Part shown: positions 36,246 through 45,886 of the stretch, piece by piece
Layout: every line of letters begins with the position of its first letter
How positions within the stretch are numbered: position 1 is the stretch's first letter
NCBI GenBank assembly: GCA_965222655.1
Contig: CBDCUP010000022.1
Coordinates: 1,550,001-1,614,000, forward strand
Direction: 5' to 3'
Source: CAUZIZ01 sp965222655
Lineage (GTDB): Bacteria; Acidobacteriota; UBA6911; RPQK01; JAJDTT01
Length of the DNA stretch: 64,000 bases
The notes under the pieces: generated by a model
Databases searched by the model: none
What the model was told of the DNA's origin: nothing
Seen by the model: the letters and a program-made list of their open reading frames with translations, nothing else
Translations under genes and position numbers: made by a program

Positions 36246-37924
36246 GTGCCCGTCCGGAAACCGGGGTTCCCAGAACTGTAATCTGTTGAATCGGAACCAC
36301 TTTTTATACCTGAGACTGCTGACAGACCGACTCGACCCAGCTCGATCCAGAGCGAGGACGAGCGAGCGAGGGCGCACGGGCCAAAAAACACCGGTTCGGC
36401 GCAGACCTCTCCCTGAGTCGGAGCCACAAGGCAGTACGGTCAGCCACAAAAGACTACAACAGGAGTCGGGCCAGGACGACCAGGTTATAGGTCAGGACGC
36501 TGGCATGGACGTAGCTTTGAAAGTGAGGCCAGCCTTTCCAGGTACAGCGGTGGAGACCAAAGGTGTGCTTGAGGGTCCCAATGCACCCCTCGATCCCGGC
36601 CCGGAAGCGTTTGAGCTGTTTGTAGACCCAACTGGAACGCACCATGCTCTCGACCGTCAACCCACACTTTTTGGAAAAGGCCACGTCCTGTACCCCCTGC
36701 TCTTTGGCCCAGCTCAGGTTGGCCGCCGAGGCAAAACCGCCATCCCAGGCGCTCTGGCGCGGGACCTTCCCGTACAGCTGTCGATGACGCTCTAAGAAGG
36801 GTTGCACATAGTTGCTATCGGCTGGATTCCCGCGTTCCACCACACAATCCAGGATCAGCGACGAGGCCCCCGTGCTGACAAACACTTTGTGGCCGAAAAC
36901 CGTTTCCCGAGGGCTCTTCTTGATAATATCGGTGTGCTCTTCGAAGAGGGAACAGATCTTCTCCTGGGCCGCGACGGCCTCGCCCGAAAGGACCCGTCGT
37001 TGAGTCTGCTCGATGACTTGGTGCAACAGCTCCAGATAGTGGGCCAGTTGCGCCGCCCCGGCCAGACTGAGGGGATCGCTCCACTGCGCCGACGCGGCCA
37101 GCGCCTGCTCGGCATAGTGGGCCGTCTTGGACGCCACCTTGATCAGATCGCGGTAACTCTCCAGGCGCTTCTTGCCGCGGCGGTTGCGGATGTTCAGGAC
37201 GCGCCGCTTGGCCCGTCGCGTGTGATCGACGAAGCCGATCCCTTCCCAGTCCCGCAGCCGCCCCAGCCACCGGGTGACGACTCGAATGCCGTCGTCCAAC
37301 AGCTCACTGTCGAGCGGATAGTGGACGTTGGTCTGGACCGCCGTGGCATCGACCCGAATCCGTTGGCCTTTTTCCAGACCCCGAGCCTGCGCCCAGCGCA
37401 CCAAGTGGTCGTTGATCGCCTTCCATGTCCCCGGCTCAATCTTCCCCAGGTTCTCCGCCAGGGTGGCTTTGCTGATCGACGCCCCATAGGGCAAGCGACA
37501 GAACCTCTGACAGCTTTGCGAATCCACCAGATGAAACTCCAGCTTGCGATAGCTGAACTGATGCAGCTGTTTGATGACGGCACAACGCAGCACCTGCTCG
37601 GCCGTCAAACCGGGGGCGCCGACACTGGAATCGACCCTGTCAGAGAGATCTTGTACTATCAGCTCCAGCGTCTGGGGATTGTCGTCCAGGATGCGCGAGA
37701 TCACCTTCAATTCATTGGCCAGTTGGTGATCGGGCCATGGTGGGGAAAGGGGGCGTTGTTTTTCACGCTTTTGACGCATCTTCGAACTCCTGAAATCGTC
37801 CTAAGTCGTTTCAGTCTAATTGTTTACACCAGATAGTCTAGCAAACGACCCTGACAATTTCGGAGCTTGAAAAAGCCCTCTTTCCCCTTCCTTATCAATT
37901 ACTTACGGATTTCCGGACGGGCAC
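36246..37924 (-). mobile_element. ISNCY/IS5-like insertion sequence, copy 2 (complete)
   Basis: 1679 bp. Ends are the same as copy 1, with a 6-bp target duplication TAGTTA at 36240-36245 and 37925-37930. It inserted next to the IS30 fragment. Transposase-coding parts of the two copies are almost identical; the outer non-coding parts differ more. Confidence 0.9.
36454..37779 (-). CDS. DDE transposase, ISNCY/IS5-like (copy 2)
   Basis: 441 residues from ATG 37779 with AGGAG 8 bases upstream. Differs from copy 1 only at the extreme ends (MRQKREKQ for MRKTREKQ; last residue L for S). Catalytic D, D and R-x3-E-x6-K motifs are intact. Confidence 0.92.
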   Translation of the reverse strand: MRQKREKQRPLSPPWPDHQLANELKVISRILDDNPQTLELIVQDLSDRVDSSVGAPGLTAEQVLRCAVIKQLHQFSYRKLEFHLVDSQSCQRFCRLPYGASISKATLAENLGKIEPGTWKAINDHLVRWAQARGLEKGQRIRVDATAVQTNVHYPLDSELLDDGIRVVTRWLGRLRDWEGIGFVDHTRRAKRRVLNIRNRRGKKRLESYRDLIKVASKTAHYAEQALAASAQWSDPLSLAGAAQLAHYLELLHQVIEQTQRRVLSGEAVAAQEKICSLFEEHTDIIKKSPRETVFGHKVFVSTGASSLILDCVVERGNPADSNYVQPFLERHRQLYGKVPRQSAWDGGFASAANLSWAKEQGVQDVAFSKKCGLTVESMVRSSWVYKQLKRFRAGIEGCIGTLKHTFGLHRCTWKGWPHFQSYVHASVLTYNLVVLARLLL

Positions 37925-37930
37925 TAGTTA

Positions 37931-38376
37931 GAGGGTAAGGTGTTGCATCGACCGATTGAATCCGCAGGCGGAACCGGTCATTCAAACAACCCGAAATGCG
38001 CTGCCGCGAAGGGCGCAAAACGGCCAAGAGGGTCATTCTGCGCAGACCATAATCTGGCCTTAGTACCACCCGCAATGTCCCCGTTAAGCCCACCACCTGG
38101 GTTCGGCTTCAGGCCTTGAGAACTGGGCATCAGCGGAGGGCGACGGGGAAGATCAATAGGACTTTCCTTTTGGATTGAGTTCTAGGAAAGAGGGTAGAAA
38201 CACCCGAAAGGAGCCCAAAAGGGGCTGAAATGAGGTGGATGGGGAAATCGAAGGGGATCCACAGGATTGAGATCGTGTAACGGGGGTGGGAGCGGAGGCG
38301 AGGCGATGCCAAAGGGCCGGTCGAGAGGGAAAACAGACACAAGGATATTGCAAGCCCACTGAAGAGCTCGAGCTCT
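37931..38376. other. Non-coding stretch, probably transposon debris
   Basis: The part 37931-38060 reads like the 3' flank of a transposase gene (GGTGTTGCATCGACCGATTG), but I could not assign it. No gene or clear terminal repeat was found up to the IS91 remnant. Confidence 0.35.
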
Positions 38377-39132
38377 TCAGTGGGGCCAGTCCGGAACCTC
38401 GTCCCAGAAGAGCGAGTCGTCGGAGGCTCGAACGGCTTGAGCCCGCTGGGGAGAAAGTTCCGCCAGAAAGTGTTGCAGCTTTTGCGGAAACAACCGGGGT
38501 GGGGGCGCCCGTTGCAGCCCTTGCCCCTGCTTCAAATGCGCCAGAATCCGGCGGATCACATGAGGCTGCTCGATCACCGCGATCACGCGCAGAGAGCCGC
38601 CGCAACCCCAGCGCAAGGGATCGACGTCATAGATCTTGCGGAGCAGACGAGCCCAGCTGCGACGGCGCCGGCGGCTGAAGCGCTCGGCCGCGGACTCCTG
38701 CTCGGCGGAGCGGTCCTCGGAGAGCGGGCCGTGGACGGCTTTCTGCTGCTGCCGTCGTTTTCCACGTGAGGCGCTAGCGTAACGGCCCTAATAGCGAACC
38801 TGGTGTTCGTTGCGATCAGGGATGTGCGAGCAGACCCGGGCCCTCCAGTCCAGGGCATCCAGGGACTGCAGCGTCCCCTTGCCGGTGCGGTAGAGGATCT
38901 GGCCGCGATCGCTCTGATAGTCGAGGCGGGAGGCGGCGAAACTGGGACGTCGAATGGTGGCGGCCAGACGCTCCAGAGCCGGGCGATCCTCGGGGGGAAC
39001 GGGTCCAGAGCAGTAGACCCCAAATCCGGAGGGAGACCAGGCGCGCAACTTCTGGGCGAACTCCGGACTGAGTCGATGCCGGGCCACCCTCATCTCCAAG
39101 ACCCGGTGCTGGAACAGGCGGCTGAGGACCAT
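38377..39132 (-). pseudogene. IS91-family transposase remnant (C-terminal half, amber stop)
   Basis: One minus frame carries MVLSRLFQHRVLEMRVARHR, RPALERLAATIRRPSFAASR, then RSWARLLRKIYDVDPL and APPPRLFPQKLQHFLAELSP, ending FWDEVPDW. These blocks match the transposases at 47275 and 55591. A TAG at 38788-38790 replaces the second Tyr of the YYGRY block, and the zinc ligands KCPKCG are degraded to RWGCGG. The N-terminal HUH nuclease half is missing. It abuts a truncated host-type gene at 39133. Confidence 0.85.
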
Positions 39133-39392
39133 TCGCTAGGAGAGAGAGGGAACTTCGCGCTATCAACCATTTCCTGAAGGTGAGCACCTGCCCGACGGAG
39201 GAAGGTTGAATCTACGGAAGCACCGTCAACATCAATGATCCCATATTCAGACAAATCCTGCTCAGTTATCACCGATCTCCCATACCTTTTCTGCAATTCC
39301 TCAACAGGAACCGCATCCCGCCAGTAGCCCACGCCCAGAACACGTTTCTCCACTGCTATATAAGGGATGAGATCTGTTTCCGATTTCGCCAC
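39090..39392 (-). pseudogene. Truncated gene of unknown function joined to the IS91 remnant
   Basis: About 86 residues (start MAKSETDLIPYIAVEKRVLG; RYGRSVITEQDLSEYG; DSTFLRRAGAHLQEMVDSAK) run into IS91 sequence at about 39133 and stop at 39090. The N-terminus looks like a real protein. I do not recognise it. The 3' part was presumably lost when the IS91-type element arrived. Confidence 0.45.
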
Positions 39393-39688
39393 GATGCCCT
39401 CTACCTAGGGCTACCGTATTGGAAGAAGTCCGGCAGGCGTGGCCGGTAGGAACCACTCTTTTCGCCCCGTCAGGCTATCCGGACAATGTCGTTGTAAACA
39501 TCCTACCATCAAGATGAAATACCCGGAAGGCACGGCGTGGATCGTGCCTTATAGCGCCTCACCCGAGCCACTTGGGAGGATAGTCGGTGCGGCTCAGGAG
39601 GCTATCCGGACCTACCTGTTAGATGAGTCATGTCCACAGTTGGTCTAAACGGATCGATAGCTGATTCGGAAGACTCTTAACTTGGATC
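39393..39688. other. Stretch without a recognised gene
   Basis: A short plus frame ending at 39648 (KMKYPEGTAWIVPYSASPEP) might be a gene end, but there is no start or homology that I can name. Confidence 0.25.
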
Positions 39689-40099
39689 TCAGCCATACCC
39701 CAGGAAGTCCGGATAACCTTTCCAGCCTTTGCCCTTGTAAACCATATCAGGATGGCTAGGAATATCTGGAGGTCGGAGTCCCTTGGTGTCCTTTAGGTCC
39801 CCATGGCAGTACGCCTGCCATTCTCTCAAACTCTTGAGCTTCAGGCCGTGGACAAACTCCCTGGCTTCTTCGAAGGGTAGGAACTCATATCTGGGCGTAT
39901 ACCCCAACCAGTCCTGCCAACCCTCCCAGCCTTTACCCTTGTAAATATTGTCAGGACGACTAGGAATATCATCCGGTTTTGGCGGTAAGTCAGGACACTT
40001 CTTAGCGCAGTAGGCTTGCCATTCATCCCCACTCTTGAGCTTCAGCTTGCGTGCAAACTCTCTGGCTTCTTCAAAGGGACGGAACTTTCGATACCCCTG
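39689..40099 (-). pseudogene. Fragment with two phage-integrase-type repeat units
   Basis: The minus frame from 40099 to TGA 39689 has no start codon and is preceded by TAG. It holds two copies of a roughly 65-residue unit: FEEAREFARKLKLKS-x-EWQAYC ... PDDIPSRPDNIYK-x-WEGWQDWLGY, then FEEAREFVHGLKLKS-x-EWQAYC ... PPDIPSHPDMVYK-x-WKGYPDFLGYG. This is the pattern of the integrase repeat unit (INT_rpt, PF14882), found in tandem in some bacterial and algal proteins. The 5' part is missing. Confidence 0.6.
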
Positions 40100-40177
40100 C
40101 TACGCTTAGCCACAGGCTGGGAGGTTAAGTACGACGATTGGCCATGAAAATGCCAAGCTGGATCATGAGGGCTTGAT

Positions 40178-42355
40178 CTATCGCGTCGCCTCGCGGGAAA
40201 TCTTTTGATAAACTGCCTGTCCTTTTCGAAACAAGTCCACGACTTTCTGTTTCTGAGTATCGTCTTTGAAGTTTGATCCCCAATGTAACGGCTCTCCTTC
40301 CCCAACAGCGTTAAGATGCACCCGCTCCAAGAGTCCGTCTATTTTCTTAACAAAGTACTCGGCATCCTTCCGAAAGTGGATAGGCTGGCCATTTCGATAA
40401 CAGTAGACCGGACTAGTATGAGCGTAGAGTTTCGTGTCATTTGGAACCAATCGATCCGCTTTGCCACGAACACGGACAGCAATCCAGGCACTGTCTTCCA
40501 ACTGAATCTCTCGAGAAAGGTTGGCCTGCTTTCCACCATCCATAGCTGAAACAATCTCCACAGTTTCACCGTTGACGACAACCTCCATGCTCTGCATGGC
40601 GACATGAGAAACAGCCCTCGCTTCGACCTTTACCGTGATGGAACCTGAACTCCAATGAATCTCGTCTCCCGCTCCCTTTCCATTGACACTGAAGTCAAGT
40701 AAAGGTGCATTTGAGGCAAAGCTCCTGCCTTCCATATAAGCTCGCATCCATTTGTCGTAGGTAAGTCCAGGACCTGTTTTAACGTACACACGTCCGGCTC
40801 CCGCCAAGAGATGATAGGGAACGTTCAAAAAACAATCAGTACCAGCTGAAATAGCACACCTGAATCCGCAATTGAGTAGTCGATACCAGTCAGCTGTGAT
40901 CTTCTCCTCGTCTCCTTGGCACATAACATCTATGGTATCGGCCACCCCGAGGGCAATATCCACTGGATACTCCGTACTCGGACCAGGATGCACGTAGATC
41001 ACCGCAGCCCCCTGTTGCTTGGCAGCTACAGCCAGATCATGGTTAGGTGGGTAGTCATAAGGATGATCTGTCCGGGGCCAGCCAACATAGGAAGGATGTA
41101 CAAACTCCTTGAGATTTAGAAAGGCCATATGTCCATAGCCCCCCCTTAAGTTTCTCATTTCCTGGTTCCAGTAAAGAATATAGTTTTCTTCAGAAAGTCC
41201 GTGAGGCTTCCCTTCAAAGTACTCTAGGTCTGTGATCACTCCGTCGATATCGTTGCAGGCTAAAAGATGAGACACATTCAAATCCTCAGCCTTTGTGATT
41301 TTCATAACGTCACTAGGTCGAATCCGAGTGTCGGAAAATAGGTTTGGGTGAATGTGGATATCCCCTGAAAACCATCCCTTGGCCGACATGTTGAAGGGAC
41401 GCTTTAGGCGAACCACTACCTCCTTGTGACCGGATTCTGGCATCTGAAAAGTTTTTCGCAAGGGTGCGTACTCTAATCCCTTGATCACCTCCAGATGAGT
41501 TTCACCTTGGGGGAGGTCTAAGGAAAAACCCCCACCAGTATAAAAATAATACTCGCCACCGTAGGGTTGCCCGTAGTCGGCACTAGTGATGCGAGGAATG
41601 ATTCCTGCCGGAGTGTAGCGCTTCCCATCGGCCCCAGTCAGGTAGACTCGAGCCGGAGTTTGAAGTCCCATCTCGTCCAGGACCTTGACCCTCAGAAAAC
41701 TTTTTTTTCTCACCCGCACCGAAATGGGAATTTCTCCACTAATAACTCCCGAGCCCACCTGGAGCAAGAAGTCGGTAGTCTTACACTCTATTGGTGAAAC
41801 CTTGAGGAAATGCCCTTGACTCTCACCTGGCGCTAAATGGAGATCCAAGGGTTCCACTTCAATCACTTTGGAACCCGACCGTAAAGTAACAGTGGCCACA
41901 TGGGAACCGGAATTCCGTATAACGACAGGAACCTTGTTTCCCACGAATTCCATTAGATTCACCTGGAGAGGAGAATGGACTAGACGCACTTGAGTCCCCA
42001 CTTCCAGCTTAATTAACTGCGGACAAGTCAGAGACTCATAGCTTTTGCTGGTAAAACGAATGATATCCTCTAAGCTCGGAGCTTCATCGCTTGAGCCTGT
42101 CCAGGGTCGAAAGAACGCCCCGACCTTTCCCTTGAGAGTCTTCTGCAAACGGGCTACCTTCCTGTCCGTTTCTGTCCACTGTAGTAGGTGGATGGAAAAC
42201 TCGGCCAAATCAGCTAACTGCCTTCCGATAACCCGGTCTCCGACGAAATCATCGGCAGTAAAGGAAATAAGGGTATTGGGAGGACCTTCGTGTCCGCCCA
42301 AAATAGCCGTACAGAAGACTGAAATCAGGACTGCACTTCCAAGAAGTTTTTTCAC
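40178..42355 (-). CDS. Exported CehA/McbA-family metallohydrolase
   Basis: 725 residues. Signal peptide about 1-20. Residues 130-330 form beta domains (ARVYLTGADGKRYTPAG). The C-terminal half is a PHP-type metallohydrolase: GDIHIHPN, a central NDIDGVITDLEYF, VIYVHPGPSTEYP and SAGTDCF. Named relatives hydrolyse carbaryl (CehA) and carbofuran (McbA), but most members are of unknown use on plant or microbial compounds. It is more AT-rich than its neighbours and has a long leading domain, suggesting separate acquisition. No operon partners. Confidence 0.8.
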   Translation of the reverse strand: MKKLLGSAVLISVFCTAILGGHEGPPNTLISFTADDFVGDRVIGRQLADLAEFSIHLLQWTETDRKVARLQKTLKGKVGAFFRPWTGSSDEAPSLEDIIRFTSKSYESLTCPQLIKLEVGTQVRLVHSPLQVNLMEFVGNKVPVVIRNSGSHVATVTLRSGSKVIEVEPLDLHLAPGESQGHFLKVSPIECKTTDFLLQVGSGVISGEIPISVRVRKKSFLRVKVLDEMGLQTPARVYLTGADGKRYTPAGIIPRITSADYGQPYGGEYYFYTGGGFSLDLPQGETHLEVIKGLEYAPLRKTFQMPESGHKEVVVRLKRPFNMSAKGWFSGDIHIHPNLFSDTRIRPSDVMKITKAEDLNVSHLLACNDIDGVITDLEYFEGKPHGLSEENYILYWNQEMRNLRGGYGHMAFLNLKEFVHPSYVGWPRTDHPYDYPPNHDLAVAAKQQGAAVIYVHPGPSTEYPVDIALGVADTIDVMCQGDEEKITADWYRLLNCGFRCAISAGTDCFLNVPYHLLAGAGRVYVKTGPGLTYDKWMRAYMEGRSFASNAPLLDFSVNGKGAGDEIHWSSGSITVKVEARAVSHVAMQSMEVVVNGETVEIVSAMDGGKQANLSREIQLEDSAWIAVRVRGKADRLVPNDTKLYAHTSPVYCYRNGQPIHFRKDAEYFVKKIDGLLERVHLNAVGEGEPLHWGSNFKDDTQKQKVVDLFRKGQAVYQKISREATR

Positions 42356-42522
42356 GATGCTCCGAAGACTATCTTCTCACCAATAATCGGTCAAGCCAGC
42401 TAATCCGGATAAGAATCTCCAAGCCACACCTCTTCTATCTTGGTTTTGTATGTGGGGTGCAGCTTTAAAGGGAGGCCATTTACAACTTCCCCAGGTTGAC
42501 ACTCCTCGACATTCCGGTTCCT

Positions 42523-42627
42523 ATGATCACGGTTTTGGGACTTGTGCTTTTAGGAACGGGTGCAGGACTAATCCTCCTTAACCCTTATAAAACTGAGCCT
42601 CCACCTGAGCCCCCAAAGGAGAGTTAG
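42523..42627 (+). CDS. Possible 34-residue single-helix peptide
   Basis: ATG 42523 encodes a hydrophobic helix (VLGLVLLGTGAGLILL) followed by a proline- and glutamate-rich tail. No clear ribosome site. Its end lies in a 48-bp repeat, so it may be a chance frame. Confidence 0.25.
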   Translation: MITVLGLVLLGTGAGLILLNPYKTEPPPEPPKES

Positions 42628-42645
42628 CTCTCTAGCTTCCTTCCA
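42598..42645. repeat. 48-bp direct repeat, first copy (second at 44521-44568)
   Basis: The two copies differ at two bases (core AAAGGAGAGTTAGCTCTCTA) and lie 1923 bp apart, one over the 3' end of the propeller gene and one upstream of it. This marks a former tandem duplication. Confidence 0.8.
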
Positions 42646-44161
42646 CAACATATACGGCGAAGAGCCGCGCCTTCTCCTGATGACTGCCCTCCCAGTTCAC
42701 CCGAATTCGGAAGGGCCTATCCAGGCCATATACCTGCCTTCCGCCTCCCCAGGTGACCTGCTCACGAAAACCCGACTTCTGCAGAGGAACCGAGTCGGGA
42801 TCCGAGTAACCGGGCACAGGTCGGAGTTGATGGTCGAGAATCTCCACCCGGAGCTGGCTGGCGGCAGAGAGCCCGTCGGCGTTGACATAGAGGCTGGCAC
42901 CCTGGGGCATGGGCTCCAGCTCCTTGGAAAGGAAGTGCACATCCTCCTGCCTGGGCGCCGCAGTGAAATACCCCAACCGATCCCGGTCCCAGGTTGCGAG
43001 GCGCACGCCTGTGGGCGTCTCCAGGTTGAAGGCCACCCAGATGCTGTACCAGAAGAAGGTCCGGTCTCCGACGTTCTCGAATCCCTGCCCCTGGATCAGC
43101 CTGGGCTCGGCGAAGTCGGCCTCTTCGTAGGCCGGCACAATCTTGAAATCCGGGACGGGCTCCTTGAAGTGGATGGCGTCCCGGCTGACAATCAGGCCCA
43201 GGTCGCAGCTCGAGTAACGTCGGTCGTCCCTCTGGTTGTGGTATTGGCCGTAGATGCCCAGGACAACGTTGCCCCGGTTCCAGAGACTGGCCCCCATGTG
43301 GACCTGCTCCCCCTGGTGAATTGAGAAGCTAGACAGAGGCCGCGGCGGAAGGTTGTTCCGGCGAAAGCTGACGTGGGCAGCTTCGGTCCAGTGCTCGAAA
43401 TCCCAGGAGAGATGGGTCGTCATCTTCCGCTTTCTGGCACCTTGGACGGGATGGGGAACCGCCCCGCCCTGTCCGTTCAGGTAGTAGTGGCCATCGAATC
43501 GGATCAGGCCACCTGTCTCCAGACCGCTCCCTTTGAGAACCGGGTTGATGGGGGAATCGGTCCACCGGAGCCCATCGGGACTGAAGGCCGCCATGACGGC
43601 CAGGGGGGTTTCCTCCCGGATCATCTTGAAGCGGCGGCTAGGATCGGGATCTTCGGGTTCATGGAGGATCAAGCAGAAGACCGCCTTAACCGGACCCCCG
43701 CCATCCGACAGGACCAGGTTATTATGACGGTTCCCGTTGTATTCGACGAGACCCAGGTCCGGCTTCTTCCACTCGATGCCATCCCGGGACACGGCGTAGC
43801 AGACCTGTCTCTTCCTGTCCTTGTCCCAGCCGGTGTACCACATCCGGAACTCGTCGCCGATGCGCAGGACCGTACCGTAGTAGTACACCCTGGGATGGTC
43901 CGGGTCTCCGGGCCGACCCACGGGGAGGACAGGCTTGTTGGGATGAAGCGGACGAGTAACGTAGGGAACATCGGCTCCGGTCCCCTGGTTGACGCTGCTC
44001 TTTCGCGCTGGCACCAACTCGAGCAGAAGTCCCTTGCTGAAGGGCAGACTGTAGTCGTCGAAGGCAAAGAGAACGATTTCACCATGGCTGCCCGCGTTAA
44101 GCTGACAGACCAGGAGACAACTCGTTAGCAGCACCATCGAACCTCTACGCACATGTGACAT
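42632..44161 (-). CDS. Exported GH43/GH32-like five-bladed propeller protein
   Basis: 509 residues from ATG 44161, with GAGGAGG upstream; the frame to 44188 is not needed. Signal peptide about 1-25. The repeated pattern of short sheets (FRMWYTGWD, YAVSRDGIEWKKPDLGLVEY, AAFSPDGLRWTDSP, THLSWDFEHWTEAAH, LIVSRDAIHF) is that of glycosidase propellers of the GH43/GH32/GH130 kind. The C-terminal 90 residues are a beta-sandwich, fragments of which are duplicated upstream (44303-44591). Likely exported glycan-active enzyme; substrate unknown. Confidence 0.65.
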   Translation of the reverse strand: MSHVRRGSMVLLTSCLLVCQLNAGSHGEIVLFAFDDYSLPFSKGLLLELVPARKSSVNQGTGADVPYVTRPLHPNKPVLPVGRPGDPDHPRVYYYGTVLRIGDEFRMWYTGWDKDRKRQVCYAVSRDGIEWKKPDLGLVEYNGNRHNNLVLSDGGGPVKAVFCLILHEPEDPDPSRRFKMIREETPLAVMAAFSPDGLRWTDSPINPVLKGSGLETGGLIRFDGHYYLNGQGGAVPHPVQGARKRKMTTHLSWDFEHWTEAAHVSFRRNNLPPRPLSSFSIHQGEQVHMGASLWNRGNVVLGIYGQYHNQRDDRRYSSCDLGLIVSRDAIHFKEPVPDFKIVPAYEEADFAEPRLIQGQGFENVGDRTFFWYSIWVAFNLETPTGVRLATWDRDRLGYFTAAPRQEDVHFLSKELEPMPQGASLYVNADGLSAASQLRVEILDHQLRPVPGYSDPDSVPLQKSGFREQVTWGGGRQVYGLDRPFRIRVNWEGSHQEKARLFAVYVVEGS

Positions 44162-44302
44162 AAAACCTCCTCTCGTATTGGAAAACATACACGATGACCA
44201 GAGAGCTTACCACCGCAATCGGGAACGGATTACTGAGCACCTCCACCTTCGGAATCACAAGGGCGGACGGACCGAAGGGGTTCGCACCCGAATGAAACCT
44301 GA

Positions 44303-44591
44303 CTACGGGTAAGAACTCCTGAGATAGACCGCATACAGCCGGAGAGCGGCCTCCTCTCCTTCCCGGCGCAGGTACACACGAAAGCGGACCGTCTTCCCTC
44401 CCAGCTCCGTGAGCTCCCCAGTGGGTCAGCCCAACTCGCAGTCCAGGCCTCCTTCCTGCTTGGACAACCCACTGTTGCTCCCAAAGTACCCGGGAAGCAG
44501 GTTGAACTCAGCGCCGGAAACCTCCACCTGAACCTCCAAAGGAGAGTTAGCTCTCTAGCTTCCTTCCAGCTTTCCCACCGAATAGAGAGAC
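44303..44591 (-). pseudogene. C-terminal fragments of a paralogue of the propeller gene
   Basis: The frame 44535 to 44303 reads VQVEVSGAEFNLLPGYFG, an in-frame TGA, then LGGKTVRFRVYLRREGEEA and LRLYAVYLR. It aligns with the end of the 42632 protein (LRVEILDHQLRPVPGY ... RPFRIRVNWEG ... ARLFAVYVVEGS). A second tail, LYSVGKLEGS then TAG at 44555, lies just upstream and matches the last residues VVEGS. These are remains of one or two tandem relatives. Confidence 0.65.
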
Positions 44592-44741
44592 CTATGGCCG
44601 ATGCTCCTCGGCCCACTCCCGAGCCAGTCGTTGGGCCTCGGATACCTCATCATGATCCAATATTTTCTCAGCAATGATGTCACGCATTGTAACCGCATCC
44701 TTCCGGGTTTGACCCTCCGATTTAGAGGCGGCTAGGTTGTA
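44592..44741 (-). pseudogene. C-terminal fragment of a Sel1-repeat protein
   Basis: Encodes WYNLAASKSEGQTRKDAV, then MRDIIAEKILDHDEVSEAQR and LAREWAEEHRP before TAG 44592. This matches the final helices of secreted Sel1-like repeat proteins (WFNLAAS ... RD-x-AEKM ... EAQRLAREW). The repeats are gone and stop codons precede the fragment. Confidence 0.65.
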
Positions 44742-44760
44742 CCAGGGCTATTACACGGGA

Positions 44761-45876
44761 CTGGGGTATCCATTTAACCGGACCCATCCGGGCCGGCAGT
44801 TCTCCAGGGGCGGTTCGCTGGAGGGCGATCCAGGCTCGGCGGGTGCCCGCGCGCCTGGGGCGGCGTGGGCGACACCGCCCGGGGCCGCTTGGTGGCGATA
44901 AGGTCCTGGTAGCGTAGCGGCTCGTGGGCAGCGGCGAGTTCGAGCACCCGGTAGAAGACCATCCCGCGGCTTCGGGAGCGTCGGCGGTTGAAGCGGAACA
45001 CGAACTCATCCAGGTAGCTGGCCAGGTGGGCGGGCTCCACCGATCCTTGGTGGGTGCCCAGCAGCCACCGCTTGGCCAGTGAGGCGACACGGTGCACCGC
45101 GGGCAGTAGCTCGCCGGTATCCTCCCCGCGGGCCCGGGCCGCCCGCTGGCTGCGTCGAGCATGGACGTAGCCGAGCTTCTCCAGACCGTGGTAACCCTGC
45201 CAGCCGTCGGTGAAGACCGTCGCGCCCGGCTCAACGTGATCTGTCACGAACGGGTGCAGCGACGCGGCCGACGCATCAGCCAGCGGCAGCATGCGGCAGC
45301 GGCCAAGCCCTTTCGGCTCCCGGACCTCCACCGCGATGCCGGTCAGCACCTTCTTGCCCCTGGCCCGGCCACCTGCCAGCCCCGGCTGCTCACCGCCGAT
45401 GTAGGTCTCATCCACCTCCACCATGCCGGCTAGTCGGTCGCGGCCCCGGCGCACCAGCACCGACCGCAGCCGATGCAGCATGGCCCACGCGGTCTGGTAG
45501 GAGCCGATCTCGAGCGTCCGCTTCAGGCTCAGCGCCGAGATCCCGTCTTTGCCCGTGGCGAACAGCCAGCAGGCATTGAACCATACCGTGAGCGGCGTGC
45601 GCGTCCGGTCAAAGATCGTGCCCGCAGTCACCGAACTACGGCCGCCGCACCCGGAGCACCTGAAGCGCCCATCGCCCAGCCGCCAGCCACCATCGTGGCC
45701 GCAGTCCGCGCAAGCGAAGCCAGCGGGCCATCGCAGCCACTCCAAGTAGTCCAGACAGTCCGCATCGGTGCGGAACCAGGCCTGGAACTCGCCCACGGAC
45801 CTCGGATAGTGCGTGCCAGCACGAGGGTGATCCACCGCCTCAGCCTACATTCAGTCCGGTTAAATGGATACCCCAG
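44761..45876 (-). mobile_element. IS1595-family insertion sequence (complete)
   Basis: 1116 bp with perfect terminal repeats CTGGGGTATCCATTTAACCG and an 8-bp target duplication ACACGGGA at 44753-44760 and 45877-45884. It inserted just after the stop of the small gene at 45887. Base composition is markedly more GC-rich than around it, consistent with recent transfer. Confidence 0.95.
44774..45835 (-). CDS. IS1595-family transposase
   Basis: 353 residues. The N-terminal zinc ribbon has CADCGHDGGW and CSGCGGRSS, followed by helix regions. Catalytic domain (DDE_Tnp_IS1595 type): D in EVDETYIGG, D in TVFTDGWQGY and the N/H-x-E region HQGSVEPAHLASYLDEFVFRFNRR. The C-terminal tail from about 310 (PPQARGHPPS) is proline-rich and reaches the end of the element. 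It looks intact and Actinobacteria-like in codon use. No passenger genes. Confidence 0.92.
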   Translation of the reverse strand: MDHPRAGTHYPRSVGEFQAWFRTDADCLDYLEWLRWPAGFACADCGHDGGWRLGDGRFRCSGCGGRSSVTAGTIFDRTRTPLTVWFNACWLFATGKDGISALSLKRTLEIGSYQTAWAMLHRLRSVLVRRGRDRLAGMVEVDETYIGGEQPGLAGGRARGKKVLTGIAVEVREPKGLGRCRMLPLADASAASLHPFVTDHVEPGATVFTDGWQGYHGLEKLGYVHARRSQRAARARGEDTGELLPAVHRVASLAKRWLLGTHQGSVEPAHLASYLDEFVFRFNRRRSRSRGMVFYRVLELAAAHEPLRYQDLIATKRPRAVSPTPPQARGHPPSLDRPPANRPWRTAGPDGSG

Positions 45877-45886
45877 ACACGGGAAA

